DNA from: an uncultured Planctomycetota bacterium
GTDB lineage: Bacteria; Planctomycetota; UBA1135; GCA-002686595
Assembly (NCBI GenBank): GCA_903928115.1
Contig: CAIYPP010000054.1
Span: 52,108 to 116,107 of the forward strand
Direction: 5' to 3'
DNA: 64,000 bases
A model generated the notes under the pieces. It made no database searches. It had not been told where the DNA came from and was given only the letters and a program-made list of their open reading frames with translations. Shown here one piece after another: positions 41,985-51,763 of this stretch (positions are counted from its first letter, which is position 1; every line of letters begins with the position of its first letter). Position numbers and translations under genes: made by a program.

Positions 41985-43326
41985 TCACGGTCGATCGCAC
42001 CTCGCCGTCGGCCATGCGAGTGCGCAGCGTCGCGCCTCGGGAAATTCCTTCCGTGCTCCGCAGCGCGCCCTCACGGCCTTCGACAAAGGTGATCGAGTAG
42101 CCCCGCGCGAGCACCGCGAGCGGTGAGAGCGCCTCCAGTCGACCCGCGAGGTTCTGCAAGCGGGCCGCCGCACCTTCCCGGGCCCGCGCCGACGCCGCAA
42201 CGAGCCGTGCCTCGGCTACGCCGACGCGTGCGGAGCGTTGCGCGAGCTGCTGCGCGGGGCTGCGCCGCTCCAAGCGCCGACGAAGCTCCGCGAGTCGCCC
42301 AACTCCGCGCTCGCCGAGCGCACGCACCGCGTTCGCAAGCTGCAAGCCGAGCCGCGCCACGCGCTCGCGCCGATCCTCGAGGATCCAGCCCGCATCGCGC
42401 AGCACACGCGACTGAGCGGCGCGCTCGAGCCGCTCGGCCCGAGCCTCCAGCACGGAGCTGATCGCCTCGATCAAGTGACTCTCGCCGCGCTCGAGAGCGT
42501 CTTCGAGCTCGCGGCGATCGGGGATCACCTGCGTCGCCGCATCCGTCGGCGTGTGAGCGCGCAGATCCGCCACCAAGTCGCACAAGGTCGTGTCGGTCTC
42601 GTGCCCCACGCCGGATACGACCGGCACGGGGCAATTCCAGATCGCTTCGGCGACCGCGAGCTCGTTGAACGCCCACAGGTCTTCGAGAGAGCCCCCGCCG
42701 CGCGTCACGACGACCACATCGGCGCCACTTGCTCCCGCGCGCGCGATGGCCGCGGCGATGTTCGCGGCGGCGCCCACGCCCTGCACCGGCGTGTGCGCGA
42801 GGACGACGGGGTAGAGCGGCCAACGCAACGTGCGCGTGCGCAGGAAGTCCTGGAGCGCGGCGCCGTCGCGGCTCGTCACGACGGCCACGAGCTTCAGAAG
42901 GGCCGGAATCTCGCGCTTGCGATCGAGCCAGCCGCGCGCGCGGAGCTCCGCTTTCAGCTTCTCGAGCTGCGCGAGCAGCGTGCCGATGCCCGCAGCCTCG
43001 ACGCGGTTTACGACGATGTTGTAGGTACCGCGCGGCCCATACACCTCGAGCTTGCCGTGCAGCACGACCTTGTCGCCCTCGCGCAGCGGCGCGCGCAGCG
43101 CGGTCGCGGTCTGGCTGCGCCAGATGACGCACGACACCTTCGAGTCGAGGTCCTTCAGATCGAAGTAGACATGGCCCGACGCCGCCGGCTTGACGCCGCT
43201 GACTTCGCCCTCGACCGAGACGCGCCCGAGGCCCTCGAGCATGCCGCGGATGCGCAGCGTGAGCTGCGAAACGGTCCACGCGCGAGGCGCAGACGGCTTG
43301 CCACCGGCGTCGAAGAGCTCGCTCAC
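41956..43326 (-). CDS. xseA: exodeoxyribonuclease VII large subunit
   Basis: About 456 residues. N-terminal OB-fold (WTVSQLTLRIRGMLEGLGRVSVEGEVSG), then the nuclease domain with VVTSRDGAALQDFLRT, VVVTRGGGSLEDLWAFNEL and VSGVGHETDTTLCDLVADLRAHTPTDAA, ending in a long coiled coil and AVLARGYSITF. The start is GTG with AAGGAG just upstream. The small subunit xseB is not adjacent, unlike in many bacteria. Confidence 0.93.
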   Translation of the reverse strand: MSELFDAGGKPSAPRAWTVSQLTLRIRGMLEGLGRVSVEGEVSGVKPAASGHVYFDLKDLDSKVSCVIWRSQTATALRAPLREGDKVVLHGKLEVYGPRGTYNIVVNRVEAAGIGTLLAQLEKLKAELRARGWLDRKREIPALLKLVAVVTSRDGAALQDFLRTRTLRWPLYPVVLAHTPVQGVGAAANIAAAIARAGASGADVVVVTRGGGSLEDLWAFNELAVAEAIWNCPVPVVSGVGHETDTTLCDLVADLRAHTPTDAATQVIPDRRELEDALERGESHLIEAISSVLEARAERLERAAQSRVLRDAGWILEDRRERVARLGLQLANAVRALGERGVGRLAELRRRLERRSPAQQLAQRSARVGVAEARLVAASARAREGAAARLQNLAGRLEALSPLAVLARGYSITFVEGREGALRSTEGISRGATLRTRMADGEVRSTVSEVRRTPDR

Positions 43327-43357
43327 GCGCTCCTTATCGCCCCGCGCGCGCGAAGCG

Positions 43358-44563
43358 TCAACCGGAGCGGGGCGGGGCAGCCGCCTCGTCGGGCTCGGAG
43401 AGGCCCGGCAGCACCGCGGCGTCCCAATCGGCGTGCGATGCGCGCGGCAAGAAAATGCGGAAACGACCGTCGAGGAAGGGCGTCTTCTCTTCACCGCGGA
43501 GCTGCGCGCCCTCGGAGAGCTCGAGCAAGAAGCCCTTCTCCTGCCGCACGATGCGCAGCACGTCCGCGAAGACGCGCCGCTGCAACGCGCCGCGCGCATC
43601 GAGCTCTTCGAGGTGCACCTCGCGGAGCGCGCCGTCGAGCACGCCGCTCAAGCTCTTCACGCGCCAGTACCCGCCCGCGGCGTCCAAGCGCAGCAAGCGA
43701 TTGAGCGCACCCTTCACGTACACGAGGCTCCAGCGGCCGTCGTCGACCAACGGCGGAGGCGGAGCTTGTCCGAACAACTCGCCGAGCGGCTCCGCCCAGC
43801 GCGTGGGGTCGCAGTCGAGGATCTCCAGCCGTCGCACTCCGCCCTCGATCGGCGTGCCGTCGAGTGCGCTGCCGGGGCCGAACGCGACGCGCTCGCCGCC
43901 GCGCATCTCGTACCCCGACTCCAGCACGATCGTCAGCGTGCGCGCCGCCCGACTGCCTTCGAGCCGCAGTCGCTCGGCGTACAGCGAGCCCGCGAGTCTG
44001 CCGCGAGAATCGAGCACGCGGAAGAGCACGGGACCGAGCCAGCCCTCGCCCAAGTGGCCTGCCTCCAAGAGGTCGAGCGACGTGAGCCCCTCGACCGAGA
44101 CGAGCGCTCGCAGGCTGCGCGCGAGCGCCGCTTCGCGCTCGAGCTTCGCGGTGTCGATCGGCGTCGGCTCCGGAGGCTTGGGCTGCTCTTCGGGAGGCAC
44201 GTCCGGCACGAACGCGTGCTGAGGTTTGGGCTCGGGCAAGCCCAGCTCCTTCAGGTTGCGCAAGAAGCGCAGCCACTCGCGCTCTCGCTCCACGCGCCGC
44301 TCGTCGAGCGCCGCGAGCTCCGCGCGCAGACGACGGATCTCAGGCCCGTGTTCCTCGCAGTTGCGGGACAGGCGTGCCCGAGCGAGCTCCGCCTCCAGCT
44401 CGGCGACCCGCGCGCGCAGCGCCTCGCCCTCGACGCGCGTCTGCTCCAATTCCGCAGCTTGCGAGGCAGCGAGCGCGTCACTCTCGCTCGCTTGCGGAGG
44501 CGCATCGGGCGAGCAAGCCGCGAATCCAGCGGCAGCAGCGAAAAGGAGGGCGCTTCGAAGCAT
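43358..44563 (-). CDS. coiled-coil lipoprotein of unknown function
   Basis: About 401 residues. The signal ends in FAACS. A first coiled coil (ELEQTRVEGEALRARVAELEAELARA and RLRAELAALDERRVEREREW) is followed by a Pro-rich linker and a C-terminal domain of about 240 residues with repeated beta-type segments (LEILDCDPTRWAEPLGELF, DGRFRIFLPRASHADWD). It is third in a run with a HEAT-repeat protein and a single-pass membrane protein. No family recognised. Confidence 0.7.
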   Translation of the reverse strand: MLRSALLFAAAAGFAACSPDAPPQASESDALAASQAAELEQTRVEGEALRARVAELEAELARARLSRNCEEHGPEIRRLRAELAALDERRVEREREWLRFLRNLKELGLPEPKPQHAFVPDVPPEEQPKPPEPTPIDTAKLEREAALARSLRALVSVEGLTSLDLLEAGHLGEGWLGPVLFRVLDSRGRLAGSLYAERLRLEGSRAARTLTIVLESGYEMRGGERVAFGPGSALDGTPIEGGVRRLEILDCDPTRWAEPLGELFGQAPPPPLVDDGRWSLVYVKGALNRLLRLDAAGGYWRVKSLSGVLDGALREVHLEELDARGALQRRVFADVLRIVRQEKGFLLELSEGAQLRGEEKTPFLDGRFRIFLPRASHADWDAAVLPGLSEPDEAAAPPRSG

Positions 44564-44573
44564 GGAAGGTGCG

Positions 44574-45191
44574 TCACTCCCGCGACGAGCCCACGGACGT
44601 CCGAGCGTCCGCGTTCTTCCCGTCGCCAGAGTCTCCGCCGACGTGCGCGAGTGGCCCGCGCAGCTCGGACCGCGCGATCCGCGTCGGCTCCAGCGCGGCC
44701 GCCTCGAACCCATCGAAGTACGCGCGCGCCGCTCCATGCGGGGCTCGGCCCCACAGCACCCACTCACGCGCCGTGCCGCGCACCACGCCCTGAGGCGTCG
44801 AGAACAAAGTGCCGACCGGCGCCTGTGCACCCCGCTCGATCGCGGCGAGCGCCGAGCCGTGCTCGTCGCGCACCTCCGCGCGAGCGCCGACGCTCGCGGA
44901 AGCCTCACGCCGCAACAAGAAGAGCTCTCCCTCGTCGAGCTCGAGCCGCGCGCGCAGCGCCTCCGACTCGAAGCGCTGCCGACCTTCCTCCGCGTAGAGC
45001 CGCGTCAGCCGCAGTGCGCCGGCGTCCGCGACCCACGCCTCCAGCGGCTCCGCGGGGTCGGCGATCTGCGGCGCGCCCGAACGCGGCAGCGACTTGCGCG
45101 CCTGCAGCTCCAGCGTCGCGGTGGCGACGAGCGCCGCGAGCGCGACGAGCAGCACGAGCGGAACCGCGCGCTGCGCGAGCGGCGCCCTCAC
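44574..45191 (-). CDS. single-pass membrane protein overlapping the HEAT gene
   Basis: About 205 residues. The start is GTG at 45191, which overlaps the stop of the preceding gene as GTGA. The N-terminus is one transmembrane helix (VPLVLLVALAALVATATL); the rest (LEAWVADAGALRLTRLYAEEGRQRFESEAL and following) is soluble and Arg/Glu-rich, presumably periplasmic. The gene ends 10 bases before the lipoprotein gene begins. It is easily missed because its start is a GTG. No family recognised. Confidence 0.65.
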   Translation of the reverse strand: MRAPLAQRAVPLVLLVALAALVATATLELQARKSLPRSGAPQIADPAEPLEAWVADAGALRLTRLYAEEGRQRFESEALRARLELDEGELFLLRREASASVGARAEVRDEHGSALAAIERGAQAPVGTLFSTPQGVVRGTAREWVLWGRAPHGAARAYFDGFEAAALEPTRIARSELRGPLAHVGGDSGDGKNADARTSVGSSRE

Positions 45192-45976
45192 GGCTTCGGC
45201 CACTCTTCCTTCTTGTTCTTGTTCCACCAGCGCTGGAACTCTTCGGGGTTCAGGTCCTTCTGGCCCGACAGGCGCCCGAGCGCCGTGGAGATCGGCGCCG
45301 CGATGGTGTCGTAGCGCTCGCGCGCGATCAGGTCGTTCACGTTGGAGTCGACCTGTCCCTTCGTCGACATTAGGAGCTTGAGCAGGGCCTCGAAGGTCGC
45401 CTTGCGCACCTTTTGGTCCGCATCGCCGTACTCGCCGAGCGCCTCGGCCGCGGCGGCTTGGATCTTCGCGTTCTCGTCCTGCAGCAGGTTCACGAGCAGC
45501 GCGCGCCCGCCCTCGTCCTTGGTCTTGCCGAGCTTCAGGATGAGCAAGCGCTGCAGAGGGATGTCCTTCTTGTGCGACTTCTCCCCGATCCACTTCATGT
45601 AGACCGGCACGCACTCCGGCTTCATCTCGCCGAGCGCCGTCGCCGCAGCGATGAAGAGCTTGTTCTCGCGGACGCCGTCCTTGTCCTCTTGGCGCTTCTC
45701 CGTGAAGCACTTGTCGAGCTGCTTCACGATCGCCGCCTTGTCCTTCGGCCCGGAGGCCGCGAACTCGGTGACGAGCTTGTCAATCACCGAGATCGCCTCG
45801 CTGTCCTCCTTGCCGCGCTTGCCCGCGTGGGCGTTGAGCTGCTCGAGCAGCGCCTTGACCTCCGGGCGGCCGTCCGCGGGCCCCGGCGGCGTCGGGTTCT
45901 GAACGAGCGCGCGCGGCGCGGCCGCGAGCGGGGCTTCGGGGGCGAGAGCGAGAGCGAGGAGCAGGAGCGCGTGCAT
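45188..45976 (-). CDS. exported HEAT-like repeat protein
   Basis: About 262 residues with a signal peptide (MHALLLLALALAPEAPLAAA). Helical HEAT-like repeats are visible in LFIAAATALGEMKPECVPVYMKWIG, LLILKLGKTKDEGGRALLVNLLQDENAKIQAAAAEALGEYG and VRKATFEALLKLLMS, ending in a Trp-rich segment (FQRWWNKNKKEEW). GAGGTGA precedes the ATG. It is a scaffold rather than an enzyme. First gene of an envelope trio, 35 bases after pabB. Confidence 0.75.
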   Translation of the reverse strand: MHALLLLALALAPEAPLAAAPRALVQNPTPPGPADGRPEVKALLEQLNAHAGKRGKEDSEAISVIDKLVTEFAASGPKDKAAIVKQLDKCFTEKRQEDKDGVRENKLFIAAATALGEMKPECVPVYMKWIGEKSHKKDIPLQRLLILKLGKTKDEGGRALLVNLLQDENAKIQAAAAEALGEYGDADQKVRKATFEALLKLLMSTKGQVDSNVNDLIARERYDTIAAPISTALGRLSGQKDLNPEEFQRWWNKNKKEEWPKP

Positions 45977-46011
45977 GGGGTTCACCTCGGAGGTCGACCG
46001 TCGGAGACAGG

Positions 46012-47412
46012 CTAGCGGGCCTGCAGCCCCGAGGCGACAACTCCCGTGCCAGCCAGCGCGTCGACGATCCCCGCGGCCTTGGCCAGCGTCTCCCGATCCT
46101 CCGCGGCTGCGTCCGAGGCCCACGTGATCCCCCCACCGACGCGGAAGGCAAGCTCCCCCGTCCAAGGCTTGGAGCGGCCCTCCTCAGCCCCCGGAAGCGC
46201 GCGCGGACGCCACAGCAGCGTGCGGATCAGGATGTTGAATGCCGCGCGGCCGCGCAGGTCCACGAAGCCGAGCGCGCCACAGTAGAAGCCACGCCCCTCG
46301 CCCTCGAGCTCGGCGATCACCTCCATCGCTCGCAGCTTGGGCGCGCCGGTGATCGACCCCCCCGGAAAGAGCGCCGCCAGCACGGCACACGCGTCCACTC
46401 CAGAGGACACCTCGGCCACCACGTCGGCCATCAGGTGATGCACGCGTGCGTAGCTCTCGAGGTGCGGAAAACCCTCGACCCAAACGCCACCCGCGCGCGC
46501 GACCCGCCCGAGGTCGTTGCGCTCGAGGTCGACGATCATGGCGAGCTCGGCACGGTCCTTCTCGCTCGCGAGCAACCGTGCCCGCGCCTCTTCGTCGGCC
46601 GCAGCGTCGCCCGCGCGGGCGATCGTGCCCTTGATCGGTCGCGTGCGCGCGATGCGCCCGTCGAACTCGAGCAGCAGCTCCGGCGAGGCCGACAGCAGCG
46701 CGCCGCCCTCGAACTCCGCGAAGCCCATGTACGGGGCGGGGTTGCGCTCGCGCAGGCGCGTGAACCACGCATCCGGCTCGCCGCGGACAGGACACGTCAT
46801 CCGGTGCGCGAGGTTCGCTTGATAGATGTCGCCCGCGCCGATGAAACGTCGGCAACGCTCCACACGCGCGATGTGCGTCGTGCTGTCCGTGCAGCGGCGC
46901 ACCTCGCCGGACGCGAGCGGCTCGTCGAACGGCTCCCGCGCAAGCTCCGCGCGAACTCGCTCCGCGCGCTGCGCACGAGAAGCGCGGCAGTCGCCCGGGT
47001 CTTCGCCGAGCACGAGCCACGTCCGACGCGCGCGCTCGTCCCGCACGAGGAAGTCGACGTAGAGACCGCCGATGACGCGCGGCCAACCCCACGGCTCCGG
47101 CGCGACGACGACCGGACGCTCGCCGTGCGCGCCGAGGTCGTACGCGAACGCGCCCAAGAAACCGCCCGAAAACGGGCCCGGAACTTCGTCGCCCCCGCAG
47201 TCTTCGAGCGCTGCGAGCAGCTCGCGCGGCGCCAGCACACTCTCGGTGGGCCGAGGCGGCAACGGGTCGAACGCGAGCACGCTCCAGCAGCTCGGAAACC
47301 CGCGCGCGCTCTCCAAGAGCACCCGTCGCGCATGACCACGCAGCCGCACGAGCGCCGCGGCGAGCGGAATGTCGCCGAGCTCTTCGACCGTGAGGCGCGC
47401 CGCGAAGCTCAC
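46012..47412 (-). CDS. pabB: aminodeoxychorismate synthase component I
   Basis: About 466 residues. It converts chorismate with ammonia to 4-amino-4-deoxychorismate for folate. The C-terminal chorismate-binding domain has GDIYQANLAHRM, TRPIKGTIAR (with the catalytic Lys), ERNDLGRVA, GSITGAPKLRAMEVI and GALGFVDLRGRAAFNILIRT. The PIKGT form favours PabB over TrpE. The start is GTG overlapping the MFS transporter stop as GTGA. No pabA or pabC is adjacent. Confidence 0.92.
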   Translation of the reverse strand: MSFAARLTVEELGDIPLAAALVRLRGHARRVLLESARGFPSCWSVLAFDPLPPRPTESVLAPRELLAALEDCGGDEVPGPFSGGFLGAFAYDLGAHGERPVVVAPEPWGWPRVIGGLYVDFLVRDERARRTWLVLGEDPGDCRASRAQRAERVRAELAREPFDEPLASGEVRRCTDSTTHIARVERCRRFIGAGDIYQANLAHRMTCPVRGEPDAWFTRLRERNPAPYMGFAEFEGGALLSASPELLLEFDGRIARTRPIKGTIARAGDAAADEEARARLLASEKDRAELAMIVDLERNDLGRVARAGGVWVEGFPHLESYARVHHLMADVVAEVSSGVDACAVLAALFPGGSITGAPKLRAMEVIAELEGEGRGFYCGALGFVDLRGRAAFNILIRTLLWRPRALPGAEEGRSKPWTGELAFRVGGGITWASDAAAEDRETLAKAAGIVDALAGTGVVASGLQAR

Positions 47413-48728
47413 GATGCCGGTTGGGCTCCGCCCGCGCGCTTCAAGTCGAACGACGCGCCGTGGCGACGGTGGTAATAGAGTCCGAGCGCTGCGGCGACGC
47501 CGAGGACTCCGGCGGAGACGAAGAACGGCGCGCGCGAGCCCTGCCACGTGAACACGAGGCCCGCGAGCAAGGGACCCACCATGCGCGCGAGGCTCGAGAC
47601 GGACTGCTGGATTCCGAGGAAGGCGCCCTGCTCCTCTTCCGGCGCCGCCCGCGAGAGCAGCGAGCTCACCGAAGGATTGGAGAGCCCAAAGCCCATCGGC
47701 ATCACGACACAGCCGACGATCACCCAGGCGAAGCTCGGCGCGAATCCGACGATCGCGAGGCCGATGCCGAGCAGCACGGGACCCGCGATGATGAGGCGCG
47801 TCTCGCCAAAGCGCGGTGCGATGCGCCGGATCAGACCGCCTTGGATCGCGGCCGAGATCATGCCGACGACGAACAGGTAGCGCCCCGCGTAGGGCGCCGC
47901 CGCCATCTTCTGCTCCAGCGTGGCCTGCGCGATCGCGGTCGTCATGCCGAACTTCTCGGGGAAGTTCGCCAGCCCGAACAGGATGAACATCGCCTCGAAG
48001 CCGGCGAACGCCGTCACGAACAGGAACGCGAGCAGGAGCACGCCTCCGATGCGCGAGTCTTGGATCGCGCGGCGGAGCTGCTCCCCGCCGTACGCACGCG
48101 AGCCGCTGCGGCGGGCGGGCTCGGGCAGCTTCCACCAGCCGAACAGCGCCGCTGCGAGCGAGAGCCCCGCCGCGGCGACACCGGGCGCGTGCAGCGAGTA
48201 CTTCGCGAGCTCGCCGCCCATCGCGGGCCCGAGCGTGAACCCAAGACCGAAAGCTGCACCGACGAGTCCCAGGCCCTTGGTGCGATTCTCCGCCGTCGTG
48301 ACGTCGGCGATGTATGCGTTCGCCGTCGAGATGTTCGCGCCGAAGAAGCCCGCGAGCATGCGCGAGGCGAACAGCACGTAGAGGACCTCGCGCGGCGAGC
48401 AATCTGCGCCGAACAGCGTGCGCGCGACCTCGTCGCTGAAGCCGAACGCGAGGTAGGCGAGCGCCGTGCCGATCAGGCCGCCGACGAGCACCGGCTTGCG
48501 CCCGATGCGATCCGAGAGCCGCCCCCACATCGGCGCGAACAGGAACTGCATGCCCGAGAAGCACGCGAACAGGAGGCCGAGCTCGGCCTCGCTCGCCTGA
48601 TACGCGATCGAGTAGATCGGCAAGAGCGGGATGACGATCCCAAAGCCGAGCAGGTCGATGAAGACCGTGAGGAAGATGAAGAGCAGCGGCGAGCGACCCG
48701 CCGGATCGCGCTTTTGGGCGTCGGACAT
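47409..48728 (-). CDS. MFS transporter, TetA/multidrug type
   Basis: About 439 residues with about 12 membrane helices. It starts with SPLLFIFLTVFIDLLGFGIVIPLLPIY and has the MFS motif GRLSDRIGRKPVLVGG, both typical of the TetA-like drug-efflux group. An N-terminal polar tail precedes the first helix. The gene is coupled to pabB by a GTGA overlap, so the transported compound might relate to folate or chorismate metabolism, but this is only inference. Confidence 0.92.
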   Translation of the reverse strand: MSDAQKRDPAGRSPLLFIFLTVFIDLLGFGIVIPLLPIYSIAYQASEAELGLLFACFSGMQFLFAPMWGRLSDRIGRKPVLVGGLIGTALAYLAFGFSDEVARTLFGADCSPREVLYVLFASRMLAGFFGANISTANAYIADVTTAENRTKGLGLVGAAFGLGFTLGPAMGGELAKYSLHAPGVAAAGLSLAAALFGWWKLPEPARRSGSRAYGGEQLRRAIQDSRIGGVLLLAFLFVTAFAGFEAMFILFGLANFPEKFGMTTAIAQATLEQKMAAAPYAGRYLFVVGMISAAIQGGLIRRIAPRFGETRLIIAGPVLLGIGLAIVGFAPSFAWVIVGCVVMPMGFGLSNPSVSSLLSRAAPEEEQGAFLGIQQSVSSLARMVGPLLAGLVFTWQGSRAPFFVSAGVLGVAAALGLYYHRRHGASFDLKRAGGAQPAS

Positions 48729-48873
48729 GTTGGCGGGAGTGTAGCAGTGGCGCTGCGAGGGCTCGCGCGTGCATCCACCGCCTCCCAAGTGGTCGGAAAG
48801 GACTTCCCGGCCGCCCCCACGACACGCCCGTCGGCACAGTTGCGCGCCCCGTAGCGTCGATACTGCGAGCACC

Positions 48874-49320
48874 ATGAAGTCGATCCTGCCGCTCGCGCTC
48901 GTCGTCTCCGCCGTCGCCTCGCTCGCTTGGGCCGCATCGCCCGCGCAGGACGCACCGCTCGAGCGCTTGGCGGTGGTCGAGAAGGAACTCGCCGCGCTCA
49001 AGGATCGGCTCGCTCACTTGGAGCAGGGCGGCGCGGGCACCGAGCTCGCGCGCGGCCTCCAGCAAGACCGCGAGCGCCACGAGGCGCTGCTCGCGTGGGC
49101 GCGCGCTCAGGGCGACGCCGCAAAGGCCCTCCAAGACGTGCTCGCCGACGCCCGCGAGAAGGGCTTCACCGCCGGGATCAACCCCGCCTCCCGCGAGGCG
49201 CTGCTGGCCGGTTTCGACGCCCTCGCCACCTCGCTGCGCAAGCCGACCAGCTCCGCGACGCCCGAAACGGCGCCCCAGCCCCCGCGCGGCAACGTCCGCC
49301 GCGGCAGCGACGGCAAGTAG
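48874..49320 (+). CDS. small exported coiled-coil protein
   Basis: About 148 residues. A signal peptide (LPLALVVSAVASLAWAA) is followed by a short coiled coil (LERLAVVEKELAALKDRLAHLEQ) and a helical, basic C-terminus. No family recognised. It precedes the DUF2203-xerC pair by 49 bases. Confidence 0.65.
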   Translation: MKSILPLALVVSAVASLAWAASPAQDAPLERLAVVEKELAALKDRLAHLEQGGAGTELARGLQQDRERHEALLAWARAQGDAAKALQDVLADAREKGFTAGINPASREALLAGFDALATSLRKPTSSATPETAPQPPRGNVRRGSDGK

Positions 49321-49369
49321 CCCTCCCGCACCCGTGCAACAGCGCGCGCCTTCGGCCACAATCGGGCCG

Positions 49370-49762
49370 ATGACGCGCAAGCTCTTCACCCCCGCCCAAG
49401 CCAACCGCACGCTCCCGCTGGTGCGTCGCATCGTCGACGACATCCTGCTCCGCGGACGCGAGCTGCGCCGACTCGCGCCGCGCCATCGCGACTCCGAGGC
49501 GCGCGAGCGACTCGACGTGCTCGGCGACGAAATCGAAGCGCTGATCGAAGAGCTGCGCCACATCGGCTGCGACTACAAGGACTTCGCCTTCGACAAGGGA
49601 CTGGTCGACTTCCCCGGCGCGATCGAGGGTCAACCCGTTCTTCTCTGCTGGCGCAGCGACGAAACCCGCGTCGAGTGGTACCACGCGCACGAGGCGGGCT
49701 TCGCCGGCCGCAAGCGCATCCCCGAGTCGCTGCTCGTCGAGGAGCCGGTACGTCAGGCGTGA
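49370..49762 (+). CDS. DUF2203 family protein
   Basis: About 130 residues. The family pattern is clear: LFTPAQANRTLPLVRRIVDDILLRG, GCDYKDFAFDKGLVDFPG, VLLCWRSDETRVEWYHAHEAGFAGRKRI. The function is unknown; the protein is small, cytoplasmic and helix plus strand. Its stop overlaps the xerC start as GTGA, so the two are coupled. Confidence 0.88.
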   Translation: MTRKLFTPAQANRTLPLVRRIVDDILLRGRELRRLAPRHRDSEARERLDVLGDEIEALIEELRHIGCDYKDFAFDKGLVDFPGAIEGQPVLLCWRSDETRVEWYHAHEAGFAGRKRIPESLLVEEPVRQA

Positions 49763-50781
49763 AGCGCGCCAGCGACTCGCAGCCCGCGCGCCCTTCGGCT
49801 CCGCGCCGCCGCCGCGCTGTCGCGCTCGACGAGGCACAATCCGGCGACGCTCGCGCGGCGCCCGTGCAACACCCGCGCACGCTCGCCGAGCACGTCGACC
49901 TCTATCTCGCCGAGCTCGCGGCCGCGCGCGGTGCATCCGAGCACACGCTGCGCGCCTATCGCAAAGACCTCGATGAGTTTCTGGCCTACGCAGCGGCGCT
50001 CGAGCTCGACGACCCCGCGGCGATCACCGCGCGCACGCTGCGCGGGTTCCTCTTCTCGCTCGACGACCGCGGACTCTCGCGCAGCTCCGCGCGCCGCAAG
50101 CTCTCCGCCGTCCGCTCGCTCTTCGGCCACCTGCTCGAGCGCGGCTGGATCGAGCAGCACCCGGGCAAGGCGCTGCGCTCCGGCAAGCTCGCACGCAAGC
50201 TCCCCGGCGCCGTCGACGCGGGCGAGCTCGACCGTCTGTTCTCGTGCTGTGACCTGACGACGCCGCTCGGCCGTCGCGATCGCGCGCTCCTCGAGTTCGT
50301 GTATTCGGCAGGCACCCGCGCGGCGGAAGCCGTCGCGCTCGACCTGCGCGACCTCGACCTCGCCTCCGGCGTCGCGCGCGTCCGCGGCAAGGGCCGCAAA
50401 GAACGCCTCGTCGCCGTCGGATCGAAGGCCTCCGCCGCGCTCTCGGCCTACCTCGCCGACCCCGAGCGCCCCGCGCCCCAACCGCGCGCCGCCGACGCCG
50501 TGTTCCTGAATGCGCGCGGCGGAAGGCTCACCACGCGCGCGCTCGGGATGATCCTCGACAAGGCGACGCTGCAAGCGGGGCTGCCGCGCAAGCTCCATCC
50601 CCACCTCTTGCGCCACTCGTTCGCGACGCACCTGCTCGACGCAGGCGCGGACCTCAAGGCCGTGCAAGACCTCTTGGGCCACGCCCACATCACCACCACG
50701 CAGATCTACACGCACGTCTCCATCGAGCGCCTGCGCAAGGTCTACGAGCAAGCCCACCCGCGCTCCGGCAAGTCCGACTGA
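49759..50781 (+). CDS. xerC: tyrosine recombinase XerC/XerD type
   Basis: About 340 residues. It resolves chromosome dimers at dif. The catalytic residues are visible: Arg187 in SAGTRAAEAVAL, Lys in GKGRKERLV, HxxR in HLLRHSFATHLLDAG, His in LGHAHITTTQIYTH and the nucleophile Tyr317. The N-terminal core-binding domain begins TLAEHVDLYLAELAAARGASEHTLRAYRKDL. A 40-residue basic N-terminal extension precedes it. GTG start in GTGA overlap with the DUF2203 gene. Whether this is XerC or XerD cannot be told. Confidence 0.92.
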   Translation: MKRASDSQPARPSAPRRRRAVALDEAQSGDARAAPVQHPRTLAEHVDLYLAELAAARGASEHTLRAYRKDLDEFLAYAAALELDDPAAITARTLRGFLFSLDDRGLSRSSARRKLSAVRSLFGHLLERGWIEQHPGKALRSGKLARKLPGAVDAGELDRLFSCCDLTTPLGRRDRALLEFVYSAGTRAAEAVALDLRDLDLASGVARVRGKGRKERLVAVGSKASAALSAYLADPERPAPQPRAADAVFLNARGGRLTTRALGMILDKATLQAGLPRKLHPHLLRHSFATHLLDAGADLKAVQDLLGHAHITTTQIYTHVSIERLRKVYEQAHPRSGKSD

Positions 50782-50922
50782 CTCTCGCGCACCGCCAGCG
50801 CGTTCGTTCCGATCCGTTCGACTTGGGTAGCGCGAGAGCACGAGGTGCATCGAACGCAACCTCTCGACGCGTCGCAGCGCAAGATCTCGCTGCGGAGCTT
50901 CGAAGCGCGCGGATCCGTGAAC

Positions 50923-51561
50923 TCAGCGCGCGCCTTGATTGCTCGCGGTCACCGTCAGCTCGAACCTCGCGATCGACTCCCCGCGCGCCCAAGCATTGCA
51001 CGCTTCGAGGTCGGAGCAGCGCTCGACGTCGAGGGCCAGTACGTGCTGCCAGCGCTCGCGAGTGCGCTCGTAGCTCTCCTTGCCGGATCCAGCGAAGCTC
51101 GGGTCCAGCATGTAGGCGTACTGCGCCAACCACTCTCGCCGACTTTGCAGCGCGCGGCGCACCTCCGCGACCCGCTGCTGCGCGTCGTCCGAAGAAAGTT
51201 CGGGAGACTCCTGCATCGGCAACACCGGACAGCCCGGCAGACTCCAATCGTGGCCGCTCAGATAGAACGCCGTGGCTCGCCCCTGCTTCTCGCCCCGCAG
51301 CGCGACCGAGAAGTCCTCTCGCACTTGGCACTGCACGAGGCTCGGATCCTCGCAGTAGATCCACAGCAGCGGACCGCCGCCGCCATGGCGCGTCGCGACC
51401 ACCGTCCCGCCCTCCGCCAGCGTGACCGGACTCAGTTCCTCGTTCATGTGCTTCCAGATGTCGTCGTGCCCCGGCAGCACGGAAGTGCCGAAGTTCGTGC
51501 AAGCCGACACCAGCAGGGCGAGGCCAAGAGCGAGAACGTTGCAGAGAGTCTTGTGTCGCAT
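50923..51561 (-). CDS. lipoprotein of unknown function
   Basis: About 212 residues. The signal carries lipobox LVSAC. The mature part has six further cysteines (IYCEDPSLVQCQ, LPGCPVL, VERCSDLEACN) that could form disulfides, and an Arg/Glu-rich helix near the middle (QQRVAEVRRALQSRREWLAQY). No enzymatic motif or family recognised. Confidence 0.7.
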   Translation of the reverse strand: MRHKTLCNVLALGLALLVSACTNFGTSVLPGHDDIWKHMNEELSPVTLAEGGTVVATRHGGGGPLLWIYCEDPSLVQCQVREDFSVALRGEKQGRATAFYLSGHDWSLPGCPVLPMQESPELSSDDAQQRVAEVRRALQSRREWLAQYAYMLDPSFAGSGKESYERTRERWQHVLALDVERCSDLEACNAWARGESIARFELTVTASNQGAR

Positions 51562-51763
51562 GGTGGATCGCGGTGCCTCGAAACGGAGCCAAGCGCGCCG
51601 AACGGACGTACCCCAGAGCGGACAGTCTATGCACTGAAACCAAACGACGCCCGGCCCCGCTTCCGAACGACGGGAGGAGGTGAACGCCGACTCGCGTCGA
51701 TACTGCACAGGGTCCCACGCGCGATCGCAACGGTCGTCCGCGCGACTCACAGTTTCGGTTCGC

